DNA of 7,213 bases from Nitrososphaeraceae archaeon. Lineage in GTDB: Archaea; Thermoproteota; Nitrososphaeria; Nitrososphaerales; Nitrososphaeraceae. The notes under the pieces are model-generated. The model ran no database searches. It was not told the origin of the DNA and saw only the letters and a program-made list of their open reading frames with translations. The stretch covers positions 1 through 7,213 of the forward strand of contig JAICHH010000088.1 in assembly GCA_025922715.1 (NCBI GenBank), read 5' to 3'. Shown piece after piece: positions 1-4,832 of this stretch (position 1 is its first letter; each line of letters starts with the position of its first letter). A program made the position numbers and the translations under genes.

Positions 1-138
1 CAGTAGGTGATACCATTGTTTGGTTATCAGTAGGTGATACCATTGTTTGGTTATCAGTAGGTGATACCATTGTTTGGTTATCAGTAGGTGATACCATTGT
101 TTGGTTATCAGTAGGTGATACCATTGTTTGGTTATCAG
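1..138. repeat. 27-bp perfect tandem repeat, five full copies, coding for TDNQTMVSP
   Basis: Five identical 27-bp units occupy 1-27, 28-54, 55-81, 82-108 and 109-135, plus 3-4 matching bases at 136. The period is a multiple of three, so copy-number change keeps the minus-strand frame. Each unit encodes nine residues containing one NQT sequon. The array begins at the window edge and probably continues to the left. The absence of any substitution, even at silent positions, points to recent expansion by slippage or recombination. Confidence 0.97.
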
Positions 139-961
139 TTTTCTTATCATCTGATGGTAGTGATTGTTGTTCATCTAGGTCTATGCGAGGCTGATCCAAT
201 GTAAATTGCTTCGATTTAAGATTTGAATTAGATTGGGGACTGGGAGAGATAGAAGTATTAGTATTATCAATAACATCTTCAATTGATTCATTTGGAATGA
301 CCATCTCTACAGCTGATTCAGAGACATTAGACAATGGTGATGAGGTTGTATTTTGGTCAACAGAAGAAACATTAGACAATGGTGATGAGGTTGTATTTTG
401 GTCAACAGGTTTAGTTGTAGTATTTTGATTTGAACCAGGTAGGAAAGTTTGCAATGGAAGTTTTTTAGACGTTGATTCAAAAGATGTTGTATTTTCTTGT
501 GTAATAGGTAATAAGGAGGTATTTTTTGAATAGCCAGTTACATTTATAGAGTTCCATTTTGTTAAAGGCTTACTTCCATCTAAGCATGTTATTTTTGATG
601 TCAATTCATTCTTTCCTGCAATTATTTCATGATAACTAGAATCATAAGTGAAAATCCATTCAGAAAAATCATCAATTCCTCCAGGACCTGCAGCCCTTAC
701 TTTTTGAAAAGGTTTCAAGTCGTTCCAATCTACAAACACAGTACAATTTTTAGTTTGAGTATCACTGGAAATACCAGAAATAGTTAATTCTCCGCTAGGA
801 ATTTTTTTTCCCTCGCTAGGAGAAGTAATTTTTACACTCATATTAGCAAGGCTTGGGGTTGTTTCGCTCTGAGAATTAATCGATTGTAAATCATAGAAAA
901 GAATTATGCTCAAGAATCCAATTAGAGAGGTTAGAAAAAGAGACACAAACATAAATTTCAT
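1..961 (-). CDS. Secreted Thr/Ser/Asn-rich surface protein with Ig-like domain and tandem repeats (partial, C-terminus outside window)
   Basis: The reading frame is open from ATG at 961 to the left edge (320 codons visible). Residues 3-23 are hydrophobic after MK, followed by a polar stretch (SINSQSE), which suggests a signal peptide or N-terminal anchor and export. Residues about 42-142 look like an Ig-like beta domain: an ITSPSEGKKIPSG strand pair, C73 and C126 that could form a disulfide, and a WND/GPGG/EWIFTY core common in thaumarchaeal secreted proteins. From about residue 145 the chain is low-complexity, rich in T, S, N and P, with two copies of a 15-residue repeat (about 186-215) and then five TDNQTMVSP repeats reaching the edge. 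I count about 17 N-X-S/T sequons, so heavy N-glycosylation is likely (inference). A role in the cell envelope or adhesion is plausible; the specific function is unknown. The leaderless-type promoter is described separately. Confidence 0.85.
   Translation of the reverse strand, partial: MKFMFVSLFLTSLIGFLSIILFYDLQSINSQSETTPSLANMSVKITSPSEGKKIPSGELTISGISSDTQTKNCTVFVDWNDLKPFQKVRAAGPGGIDDFSEWIFTYDSSYHEIIAGKNELTSKITCLDGSKPLTKWNSINVTGYSKNTSLLPITQENTTSFESTSKKLPLQTFLPGSNQNTTTKPVDQNTTSSPLSNVSSVDQNTTSSPLSNVSESAVEMVIPNESIEDVIDNTNTSISPSPQSNSNLKSKQFTLDQPRIDLDEQQSLPSDDKKTDNQTMVSPTDNQTMVSPTDNQTMVSPTDNQTMVSPTDNQTMVSPT
324..408. repeat. Two-copy 45-bp period direct repeat inside the surface protein gene
   Basis: A 40-bp identical block occurs at 324-363 and again at 369-408, giving a 45-bp period. 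On the minus strand it encodes VDQNTTSSPLSNVS twice, each copy with an NTT and an NVS sequon. The period is in frame, so the glycosylated stalk has been lengthened by duplication at a second place in the same gene. Confidence 0.92.
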
Positions 962-982
962 AGTATAGAATCAAAATTACAC

Positions 983-993
983 TATATTTAAAT
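983..993 (-). promoter_or_regulatory. TATA-like box of the surface protein gene
   Basis: On the minus strand this reads TTTAAATATAG, centred about 27 nt before the ATG at 961. This is the spacing expected if transcription starts at or next to the start codon, as is common in thaumarchaea. No Shine-Dalgarno sequence is visible before the ATG. Confidence 0.55.
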
Positions 994-1007
994 TAATAAT
1001 ATATCTC

Positions 1008-1021
1008 GTAGAACTTTCTAC
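1008..1021. promoter_or_regulatory. Inverted repeat GTAGAA-CT-TTCTAC upstream of the surface protein promoter
   Basis: Two perfect 6-bp arms surround a 2-bp centre, with ATAT on both outer sides. The element sits about 15-28 bp upstream of the TATA-like box at 983-993, a usual position for an archaeal activator site. It could be a dimeric regulator's operator or a chance palindrome in AT-rich DNA. Confidence 0.25.
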
Positions 1022-1167
1022 TATATTATTCGAAAACAATTGCGATAATTTTTTTCTAAAGTTTGTAAAACTGAGGCAAAGTCTGTGTTTAAAAAGATAA
1101 TTTAGAAATACATTTAAAAAAAGTAGAAAACATTACATCTAAATATAATGTTTTATTATCTATATCA

Positions 1168-1305
1168 TTATTTTCCTATCTTGAACATTTTTGTTCCACA
1201 AACACTACATATACCTTGAGTAGCAGGTCTTCCGTTTTTCATTGTAACCTTTTTTTCACTTTGCATGTCTCGCTTAGATTTACATTTAACACAATATCCT
1301 TCCAT
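1168..1305 (-). CDS. DUF5679-type zinc-ribbon microprotein (45 aa)
   Basis: ATG at 1305 opens a 45-codon frame ending in TAA at 1168. The protein has two CxxC knuckles, C5-x2-C8 and C33-x2-C36, separated by a basic strand containing MKNGRPATQGIC and followed by GTKMFKIGK. This matches the small DUF5679 proteins that I associate with archaea and some bacteria; the four cysteines should bind one zinc ion. The molecular role is not known, and nucleic-acid binding is a guess from the basic surface (about a quarter Lys/Arg). A TATA-like stretch (CTTTTATTG, minus strand, 1327-1335) is centred 26 nt before the ATG, suggesting a leaderless transcript. The frame is too short for many gene finders but is convincing because of the family pattern. 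Confidence 0.88.
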   Translation of the reverse strand: MEGYCVKCKSKRDMQSEKKVTMKNGRPATQGICSVCGTKMFKIGK

Positions 1306-1326
1306 ATTAATTCAGTAAATAGACCA

Positions 1327-1335
1327 CAATAAAAG
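1327..1335 (-). promoter_or_regulatory. TATA-like box of the DUF5679 gene
   Basis: The minus strand reads CTTTTATTG, centred about 26 nt before the ATG at 1305. The box overlaps a short inverted repeat (CAATA-AAAG-TATTG, 1327-1340). The match to a TATA box is weak, so the call rests mainly on spacing. Confidence 0.35.
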
Positions 1336-1433
1336 TATTGATGTATTTTTTATGAAAATAATAGAAATTTATGCTAAATTGATATTTATAAGTTTGAATT
1401 TAAAAATATATTTTACCTATGTTTATATTATTG

Positions 1434-1451
1434 AGAGTTCCGAAGCACTCT
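1434..1451 (-). terminator. Stable hairpin with cUUCGg tetraloop directly after the C2H2 gene
   Basis: On the minus strand the RNA would fold as AGAGU-G-C-UUCG-G-A-ACUCU: five pairs, one G/A mismatch, then a C-G pair closing a UUCG loop, one of the most stable tetraloops known. It begins on the base after the TGA stop of the zinc-finger gene. No long U-run follows, so this may be a 3' end stabiliser or processing signal and not a true terminator. Confidence 0.4.
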
Positions 1452-1661
1452 TCAGTATGCATGTATATCTTTTTTATGTTTTCTTAATTTTTTAAACGTA
1501 GAGAAACGATTACCGCATTTATCGCATCTCCAATGATTTGCTCGTGCTTCTTCATATCTTGTATATTTTTCTGAATTTACTTCAAACATACCGGTTTTAA
1601 CATCATAATTTATTGGCTTATAATTAAGGCGAAATTTTAATTTCGAAGGAACAGCAGACAA
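1452..1661 (-). CDS. Small C2H2 zinc-finger protein (69 aa)
   Basis: Residues 44-69 form one C2H2 finger: C46-x2-C49-x12-H62-x4-H67, with F53 and L59 at the usual hydrophobic core positions and a basic helix (KKLRKHKKD). The N-terminal 45 residues (KPINYDVKTGMFEVNSEKY) look like a short beta element. A single finger on a small archaeal protein suggests DNA, RNA or protein binding; the target is unknown. The start is TTG at 1661: an in-frame stop lies just upstream with no ATG between, and a TTTTTAATAA stretch (1681-1690) is centred 25 nt before it, fitting a leaderless start. The alternative ATG at 1589 (residue 25) would leave only 45 residues. The gene ends at a stable hairpin. Confidence 0.8.
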   Translation of the reverse strand: MSAVPSKLKFRLNYKPINYDVKTGMFEVNSEKYTRYEEARANHWRCDKCGNRFSTFKKLRKHKKDIHAY

Positions 1662-1680
1662 CTTTGATATATATTAGTTG

Positions 1681-1690
1681 TTATTAAAAA
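1681..1690 (-). promoter_or_regulatory. TATA-like box of the C2H2 gene
   Basis: The minus strand reads TTTTTAATAA, centred about 25 nt before the TTG start at 1661. A second AT stretch (1667-1676) lies too close to serve the TTG and would fit only a downstream start. Confidence 0.35.
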
Positions 1691-1820
1691 GACTGTTAGC
1701 TAATTTTCTCTGACTTTTACTTAAAAAAAGAATACACACTATAATCAAAATAGAGTTACTATTTGAGATTAGGGTTTATCTTTTTAGAAAATGATAATGA
1801 TATTTCCTTGAATAGATAAA

Positions 1821-1830
1821 TATTTTTATT
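1821..1830 (+). promoter_or_regulatory. TATA-like box of the PLD-like gene
   Basis: TATTTTTATT is centred about 27 nt before the GTG at 1853. The ATG at 1837 is followed at once by TAG and cannot be the start. The 1662-1849 intergenic stretch otherwise shows only AT-rich DNA and a short inverted repeat, AAATAG-AGTTA-CTATTT at 1748-1764. Confidence 0.4.
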
Positions 1831-1852
1831 TCATCCATGTAGTTTTTATTTG

Positions 1853-2506
1853 GTGACAATCGAAAATCTTATTCAAAAGAGTAGTGACATATCATCATCC
1901 ATAACTCCGTTTATGACAACTAAAATAAAAGAAATTCTGAAAAAAGAAAATAAAGATGATGCCATAGATGTTTATTCAAAGGAAAATGTTAAAATTTTTG
2001 ATATAGTAGTTAATTCAAGAAGAGAAATATGTATTGCTTGTGTTAGTCTCGACCAGATTTTCTCTTTTAATTATATTGAAGTATTCAAAAGTATATTAAA
2101 AAATAACATAAAATTAAAAATTTTGCTTTGTGATCCACATTCTGATATGCTTAATCATATAAAATATTTGAGTGTTTTTCCAAATATTTATGAAAGTCTT
2201 ACTTCCTGTCTTTCCAAGCTCTGTAACATGAAAATTGTATCGTTATCTACGAAAGAATTATCAAATTTTGAAATAAGAGTTTATAAAACAATATTACCTC
2301 ATAATATAGTAATAAGAGATAGAGATATTCACGGTAGTGGAATTATATTACTGGAGCCGTATTTATTTGGAATAAACTCACAAAATCGAAAAATTTATCA
2401 AATATATAAAAGAAAAAATCAAGAAATTTTTGATTTGTATTTCAAATCTTTTTTAAAGCTATGGGATACTAGTCCTGAGTATTCTTGTGAATGGGAAGAA
2501 TTGTGA
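1853..2506 (+). CDS. Uncharacterised protein resembling PLD-like/DUF5919-type domains (217 aa)
   Basis: I do not recognise an exact family. The first 60 residues are helical and charged. From about residue 58 an alternating pattern begins: EICIACVSL strand, helix, KLKILLCDP strand (about 89-95), a long helical stretch, IRVYKT strand (about 141-146), VIRDRDIHGSG (about 153-163), an EPYLFG strand (about 168-173), then a helix ending FDLYFKSFLKLWDTS. That order (LLxxDP, short basic strand, acidic turn, yG, then YxxSFxxLW) resembles degenerate phospholipase D-like domains attached to bacterial and archaeal regulators. No HxKxxxxD catalytic motif is present, so enzymatic PLD activity is unlikely. 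GTG at 1853 is preferred to the adjoining TTG at 1850; both fit the promoter. No membrane segment is visible. It stands alone and converges on the next gene. Confidence 0.75.
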   Translation: MTIENLIQKSSDISSSITPFMTTKIKEILKKENKDDAIDVYSKENVKIFDIVVNSRREICIACVSLDQIFSFNYIEVFKSILKNNIKLKILLCDPHSDMLNHIKYLSVFPNIYESLTSCLSKLCNMKIVSLSTKELSNFEIRVYKTILPHNIVIRDRDIHGSGIILLEPYLFGINSQNRKIYQIYKRKNQEIFDLYFKSFLKLWDTSPEYSCEWEEL

Positions 2507-2564
2507 ATTTTTAATTGATTTTGACCTATTTATCCATCAAATAACAATGAGATAAACATGACAA

Positions 2565-2747
2565 CTACATAATTGCTGTTTCTAGTCGATCTTTTAGCTC
2601 GTATATGGAAGATAAATTAATAAAATTATACCCCGTTACATTAAAGTCTTCTTCTTTAATAGTACCCTCTTCAATCATTTCAGCTAATTGATTTAAAGCT
2701 ATTAGAACTAAATGTTTTTCATCTTCATTGATTGAAACATCAGTCAA
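2565..2747 (-). CDS. Small acidic hypothetical protein (60 aa)
   Basis: The frame starts at TTG (2747); a stop lies four codons upstream and no ATG is available before residue 24. The protein is acidic, with a predicted helix over residues 8-27 (DEKHLVLIALNQLAEMIEEG) and a second near 48-59 (IYELKDRLETAI) separated by a hydrophobic NVTGYNFINLSS strand. I do not recognise a family; the amphipathic helices suggest a small dimer or an adaptor. It lies between convergent and divergent neighbours, so it is a single unit. An AT-rich box (2769-2778) is 26 nt upstream of the TTG, and a TTAC/GTAA palindrome sits between box and start, which suggests regulated transcription. The TTG start makes the call less secure than for ATG genes. 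Confidence 0.65.
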   Translation of the reverse strand: MTDVSINEDEKHLVLIALNQLAEMIEEGTIKEEDFNVTGYNFINLSSIYELKDRLETAIM

Positions 2748-2755
2748 TATATGTT

Positions 2756-2767
2756 GTTACTTGTAAC
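2756..2767. promoter_or_regulatory. Operator-like palindrome GTTAC-TT-GTAAC
   Basis: Two perfect 5-bp arms with a 2-bp spacer lie between the TATA-like box (2769-2778) and the presumed transcription start at about 2747 of the small acidic gene. A repressor bound here would block polymerase, the usual layout for archaeal winged-helix repressors. Regulator unknown. Confidence 0.3.
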
Positions 2768-2768
2768 C

Positions 2769-2778
2769 TATATTTTTC
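2769..2778 (-). promoter_or_regulatory. TATA-like box of the 60-aa protein gene
   Basis: The minus strand reads GAAAAATATA, centred about 26 nt before the TTG at 2747. A stronger TTTATAAATATT stretch lies further upstream (about 2792-2803) and would give a leader of roughly 25 nt, so which box is used is uncertain. Confidence 0.35.
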
Positions 2779-2871
2779 TTTTCCTAGATTAATATTTATA
2801 AATTTAGAACTTACTGAGATTATATTAAATAAAAATAAAAAATATAGAGAGCTAATATTTAATTATAATAG

Positions 2872-3588
2872 ATGAACAGGAATGAACTTTTAAAGCTTAA
2901 AGATGGCGTTCATAAATACTCAGACGAAAAAAATCGTGAAAATTTGAGTCTTTTTGAAAGTATAATAGGATATGATGATATAAAAAAGATTTTTAAAATG
3001 TCATTGATATCAGACAACGCAGTACATATTTTACTCGTCGGTCCTCCCGCATCAGCTAAGACATTGTTTATGTTAGAATTTCTAAAGCTGGAAAGATCGT
3101 ATTTTACTTTAGGTAGTCATAGTACCAAAGCAGGAATGATGGACTATTTATTTGATTATCGTCCACGATATTTATTGATAGATGAAATAGAACATATGCC
3201 GTACAAGGACCAGACATCGTTACTAAGTATAATGGAAACAGGGATACTAACTGAAACTAAGTCACAAAAGACTCGTAGTACACAATTGAAAACATGGATC
3301 TTTGCAACATGTAATAACGAACAAAAATTATTATCACCATTACTTTCTAGATTTATTATTTTCCATCTAAAGCCATATAATCGATATAAATTTATAGAAG
3401 TTTCCAATGGAATTCTTGTTAAAAACGATATTCCTTTAGATATTGCTAATGAAATTTCACATATCGTTTGGCACAAATTAAAATCTCGAGATATTAGAGA
3501 TTGTATAAAAATTTCTAGGTTAGCAAAATCAATTGAAGACGTTGAATGGATTGCAAAAACTTTGATTCAATATCGAAAAAATAAGTAA
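2872..3588 (+). CDS. AAA+ ATPase, MoxR/RuvB-like (238 aa)
   Basis: This is a compact AAA+ module. Walker A is G57-PPASAK-T64, preceded by the HILLV strand; Walker B is LLIDE with D104 and E105; sensor 1 is ATCNN (145-149); the arginine finger is probably R160 in LLSRF; sensor 2 probably lies in SRDIRD (205-210). A beta-hairpin-like insert between Walker B and sensor 1 (METGILTETKSQKTRS, about 121-136) recalls the presensor-1 hairpin of the MoxR/MCM/RuvB branch. Such proteins form ATP-driven rings that remodel proteins or move DNA. There is no VWA partner, Holliday-junction winged helix or other adjacent functional partner, so the substrate cannot be named. The length is that of a bare AAA+ core, apparently complete. 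ATG 2872 precedes the conserved part and follows AT-rich DNA (2837-2846) that could be its TATA box. Confidence 0.88.
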   Translation: MNRNELLKLKDGVHKYSDEKNRENLSLFESIIGYDDIKKIFKMSLISDNAVHILLVGPPASAKTLFMLEFLKLERSYFTLGSHSTKAGMMDYLFDYRPRYLLIDEIEHMPYKDQTSLLSIMETGILTETKSQKTRSTQLKTWIFATCNNEQKLLSPLLSRFIIFHLKPYNRYKFIEVSNGILVKNDIPLDIANEISHIVWHKLKSRDIRDCIKISRLAKSIEDVEWIAKTLIQYRKNK

Positions 3589-3627
3589 AAGGCAGTTTCA
3601 TACGAATCATGTTATTCTTTTGATTTG

Positions 3628-3774
3628 TTAAGATGTCTTTTTAGCTCGTTTCCTTCTCAACCATACTGCAAGGATTACTAAACCTACCAGTATCGATAGA
3701 TAAGAAAAAAAAATTGTTTCATTTATGACAGTGCCTGAGGGAAGTAGTGCTAATAAGATCGGAGGTCGATTCAT
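3628..3774 (-). CDS. Single-span membrane microprotein (48 aa)
   Basis: ATG at 3774 opens a 48-codon frame closed by TAA at 3628. Residues about 22-39 (FFSYLSILVGLVILAVWL) form one membrane helix, followed by a strongly basic tail RRKRAKKTS, so by the positive-inside rule the C-terminus is cytoplasmic and the short N-terminus (PPILLALLPSGTVINET) outside. I do not recognise the family. A CAATATAACAG box is centred 26 nt before the ATG, which supports a real leaderless gene. The frame fills most of the otherwise gene-free 3589-3944 gap. It may be a regulatory or assembly subunit of a membrane complex; that is only a guess. Its stop is 40 bp from the convergent AAA+ gene. Confidence 0.65.
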   Translation of the reverse strand: MNRPPILLALLPSGTVINETIFFSYLSILVGLVILAVWLRRKRAKKTS

Positions 3775-3795
3775 ATCTAATCCGGAATATTAAAC

Positions 3796-3805
3796 TGTTA
3801 TATTG
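3796..3805 (-). promoter_or_regulatory. TATA-like box of the membrane microprotein gene
   Basis: The minus strand reads CAATATAACA, centred about 26 nt before the ATG at 3774. The rest of 3775-3944 holds only this promoter and the upstream region of the next plus-strand gene, including ATTATAAAA near 3899-3907. Confidence 0.4.
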
Positions 3806-3944
3806 CTTTCTAAAGCTTAAAAGTTGTTTGTCGAAACCTCTACCTCTTCTATATTTATTAGTCTATTGTCAGTAAAGATATTCAGTTAATAGTATTAGAT
3901 TATAAAACCTCAACTAACATTAAAAAGATAAAATTATATGAACA

Positions 3945-4289
3945 ATGACCTCCTACAATAATGGCAAAGATCCTCATCCCAAAGGAAAACATGCTCATTC
4001 TACAGAATACAGACGATTGATTTGGGAAATGATTGTTTGGCCATTGATAATTGAAAAAAATAGACCGTACTTTTCAATAGATGAATATCAATCCAAAAGA
4101 GTTTTATTTTCTAAAGAAAGCAATATACCTTCTTCGAAATTATCTGGTGGATTAATATCATTGGTAGTAAAAGGAATTTTAATCAAGGAAGAGCATATAT
4201 ATTCATTACATTATAGGTTAATTCCTTATCTCAGAAAAAAAGCTTCCTTAACCTATGGTCAAGCATTGAAGGAAACCTATACCAAGTGA
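3945..4289 (+). CDS. Putative winged-helix small protein (114 aa)
   Basis: The N-terminal 20 residues are polar, with a His/Lys-rich tract (GKDPHPKGKHAHS). Residues about 21-38 form an amphipathic helix (EYRRLIWEMIVWPLII); 45-60 and 62-79 could be helices 2 and 3 of a helix-turn-helix (IPSSKLSGGLISLVVKGILI); IKEEHIYSLHYRL then resembles a two-strand wing. This suggests a winged-helix DNA-binding fold, but no family is recognised and the call is structural inference. The C-terminus RKKASLTYGQALKETY is a basic helix. ATG 3945 is chosen; the ATG at 3938 is in another frame and stops after seven codons, overlapping this start. ATTATAAAA (about 3899-3907) would give a short leader. The gene converges on tRNA-Cys. 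Confidence 0.72.
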   Translation: MTSYNNGKDPHPKGKHAHSTEYRRLIWEMIVWPLIIEKNRPYFSIDEYQSKRVLFSKESNIPSSKLSGGLISLVVKGILIKEEHIYSLHYRLIPYLRKKASLTYGQALKETYTK

Positions 4290-4310
4290 ATCCTTTACCA
4301 CTGACAATTT

Positions 4311-4321
4311 GCTAAAATAAT
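4311..4321 (-). terminator. T-rich 3' element after tRNA-Cys
   Basis: On the minus strand ATTATTTTAGC begins 5 nt after the tRNA 3' end. The identical 11-mer follows the histone gene (4516-4526). Archaeal RNA polymerase stops at T-rich stretches, so this may be the terminator; it could equally be chance in AT-rich DNA. Confidence 0.35.
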
Positions 4322-4325
4322 TCAA

Positions 4326-4408
4326 AGGTGGGGAAGGGATTCGAACCCCTATATATTCGCTATCAACTATTTCTGCAGGCGAACGCATAGCCGCTCTGCC
4401 ACCCCACC
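4326..4408 (-). tRNA. tRNA-Cys (GCA) with an 11-nt intron
   Basis: The acceptor stem pairs GGTGGGG (4408-4402) with CCCCACC (4333-4327), and the discriminator at 4326 is U, the main identity base of tRNA-Cys. T8, a GCAG/TGC D-arm with AGCGG loop, and the T arm AGGGG-TTCGAAT-CCCTT are all present. The anticodon stem TTCGC/GCGAA is perfect but encloses 18 nt instead of 7; the loop begins C-T-G-C-A-G, giving anticodon GCA. Removing 11 nt after G37 leaves a normal CTGCAGA loop and a 72-nt mature body. CCA is not encoded. A TATA box lies about 30 nt upstream. The gene is single and lies downstream of the histone gene in the same direction. Confidence 0.93.
4362..4372 (-). other. tRNA intron at position 37/38
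   Basis: The 11 extra nucleotides fit the archaeal bulge-helix-bulge layout. The 5' bulge is A36-G37 plus the first intron base, the 3' bulge is two intron bases plus A38, and C32-U-G-C35 faces GUUG in a four-position helix with two C-G pairs, one G-U and one U-U. The splicing endonuclease would cut after the second base in each bulge. The central helix is weak, and 11 nt is near the lower limit known for archaeal tRNA introns. Confidence 0.75.
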
Positions 4409-4432
4409 TCATAATTAGGCATAGAAAAGAGA

Positions 4433-4443
4433 CATATAAATTT
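4433..4443 (-). promoter_or_regulatory. TATA box of tRNA-Cys
   Basis: The minus strand reads AAATTTATATG, centred about 30 nt before the tRNA 5' end, a normal distance for a short 5' leader removed by RNase P. The rest of 4444-4540 is AT-rich spacer with no supportable gene. Confidence 0.6.
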
Positions 4444-4515
4444 GAGTTATTACCTTTAATTAAACAAATTATTTAATAATGAATGAATTAGAGCAATATT
4501 TGACTGTTTAAATCC

Positions 4516-4526
4516 GCTAAAATAAT
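4516..4526 (-). terminator. T-rich 3' element after the histone gene
   Basis: ATTATTTTAGC on the minus strand starts about 15 nt after the histone stop and is identical to the 11-mer after tRNA-Cys. It is a candidate archaeal termination signal. Confidence 0.35.
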
Positions 4527-4540
4527 CCACATGGAACTCT

Positions 4541-4765
4541 TTATTTTTTATAGCTATTCTTATAGGCCAACAAAATATCATCAGATTTGATTGTTTTTCT
4601 ACCTGCATGATTAGCAAGATCTATTGCAGTCTTAGATATATTGTTTGCAATTTCCTCAAGTATTTTTCTTAAAGTATCCGATGCTTCATCACTTACTCTT
4701 TCCGCACCTGCCTTTTTTATTACGCGATTCATCACAGCCAATCCAAATTCAGGGTTATTACCCAT
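4541..4765 (-). CDS. Archaeal histone (HMf-type, 74 aa)
   Basis: This is a single histone fold almost collinear with Methanothermus HMfB, shifted by four residues. AGAERVSDEA (19-28) carries the DNA-contacting R23 (HMfB R19) and the stacking-interface G20 (HMfB G16). L50, H53 and D63 match the dimer-dimer interface residues L46, H49 and D59, and R56-D63 can form the conserved salt bridge. The RKT loop is R56-K57-T58. All features needed for dimers, tetramers and extended nucleoid filaments are therefore present. It wraps and compacts chromosomal DNA. The C-terminus has a short YKNSYKK extension. ATG 4765 is supported by a GATTTTTAAAC box 26 nt upstream, implying a leaderless, probably abundant mRNA. 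It lies between tRNA-Cys and a hypothetical gene on the same strand, each with its own promoter. Confidence 0.97.
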   Translation of the reverse strand: MGNNPEFGLAVMNRVIKKAGAERVSDEASDTLRKILEEIANNISKTAIDLANHAGRKTIKSDDILLAYKNSYKK

Positions 4766-4786
4766 AGTATAAAAATCATAAGGATG

Positions 4787-4795
4787 TTTAAAAAT
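4787..4795 (-). promoter_or_regulatory. TATA box of the histone gene
   Basis: The minus strand reads ATTTTTAAA, centred 26 nt before the ATG at 4765. It is one of the clearest promoter elements here and implies a leaderless transcript. Confidence 0.55.
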
Positions 4796-4832
4796 CTAAT
4801 TGATGTTCTACATTCTTATTATTAAAAAATAA

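Noticed and set aside
1..138. CRISPR array
   Set aside because: The 27-bp units are directly adjacent with no spacers and continue the reading frame of a secreted protein.
1748..1764. Inverted repeat AAATAG-AGTTA-CTATTT in the intergenic region
   Set aside because: It is too short and AT-rich, and not placed sensibly relative to either neighbouring promoter, to call an operator or terminator.
3156..3476. 106-codon minus-strand frame opposite the AAA+ gene
   Set aside because: It lies wholly antisense to a gene with intact Walker and sensor motifs, and its product has no recognisable composition or family.
4326..4408. Class II tRNA (Leu or Ser) with a long variable arm
   Set aside because: The extra bases lie inside the anticodon stem, not after it; the 5-nt variable loop, GCA anticodon and U73 fit tRNA-Cys.
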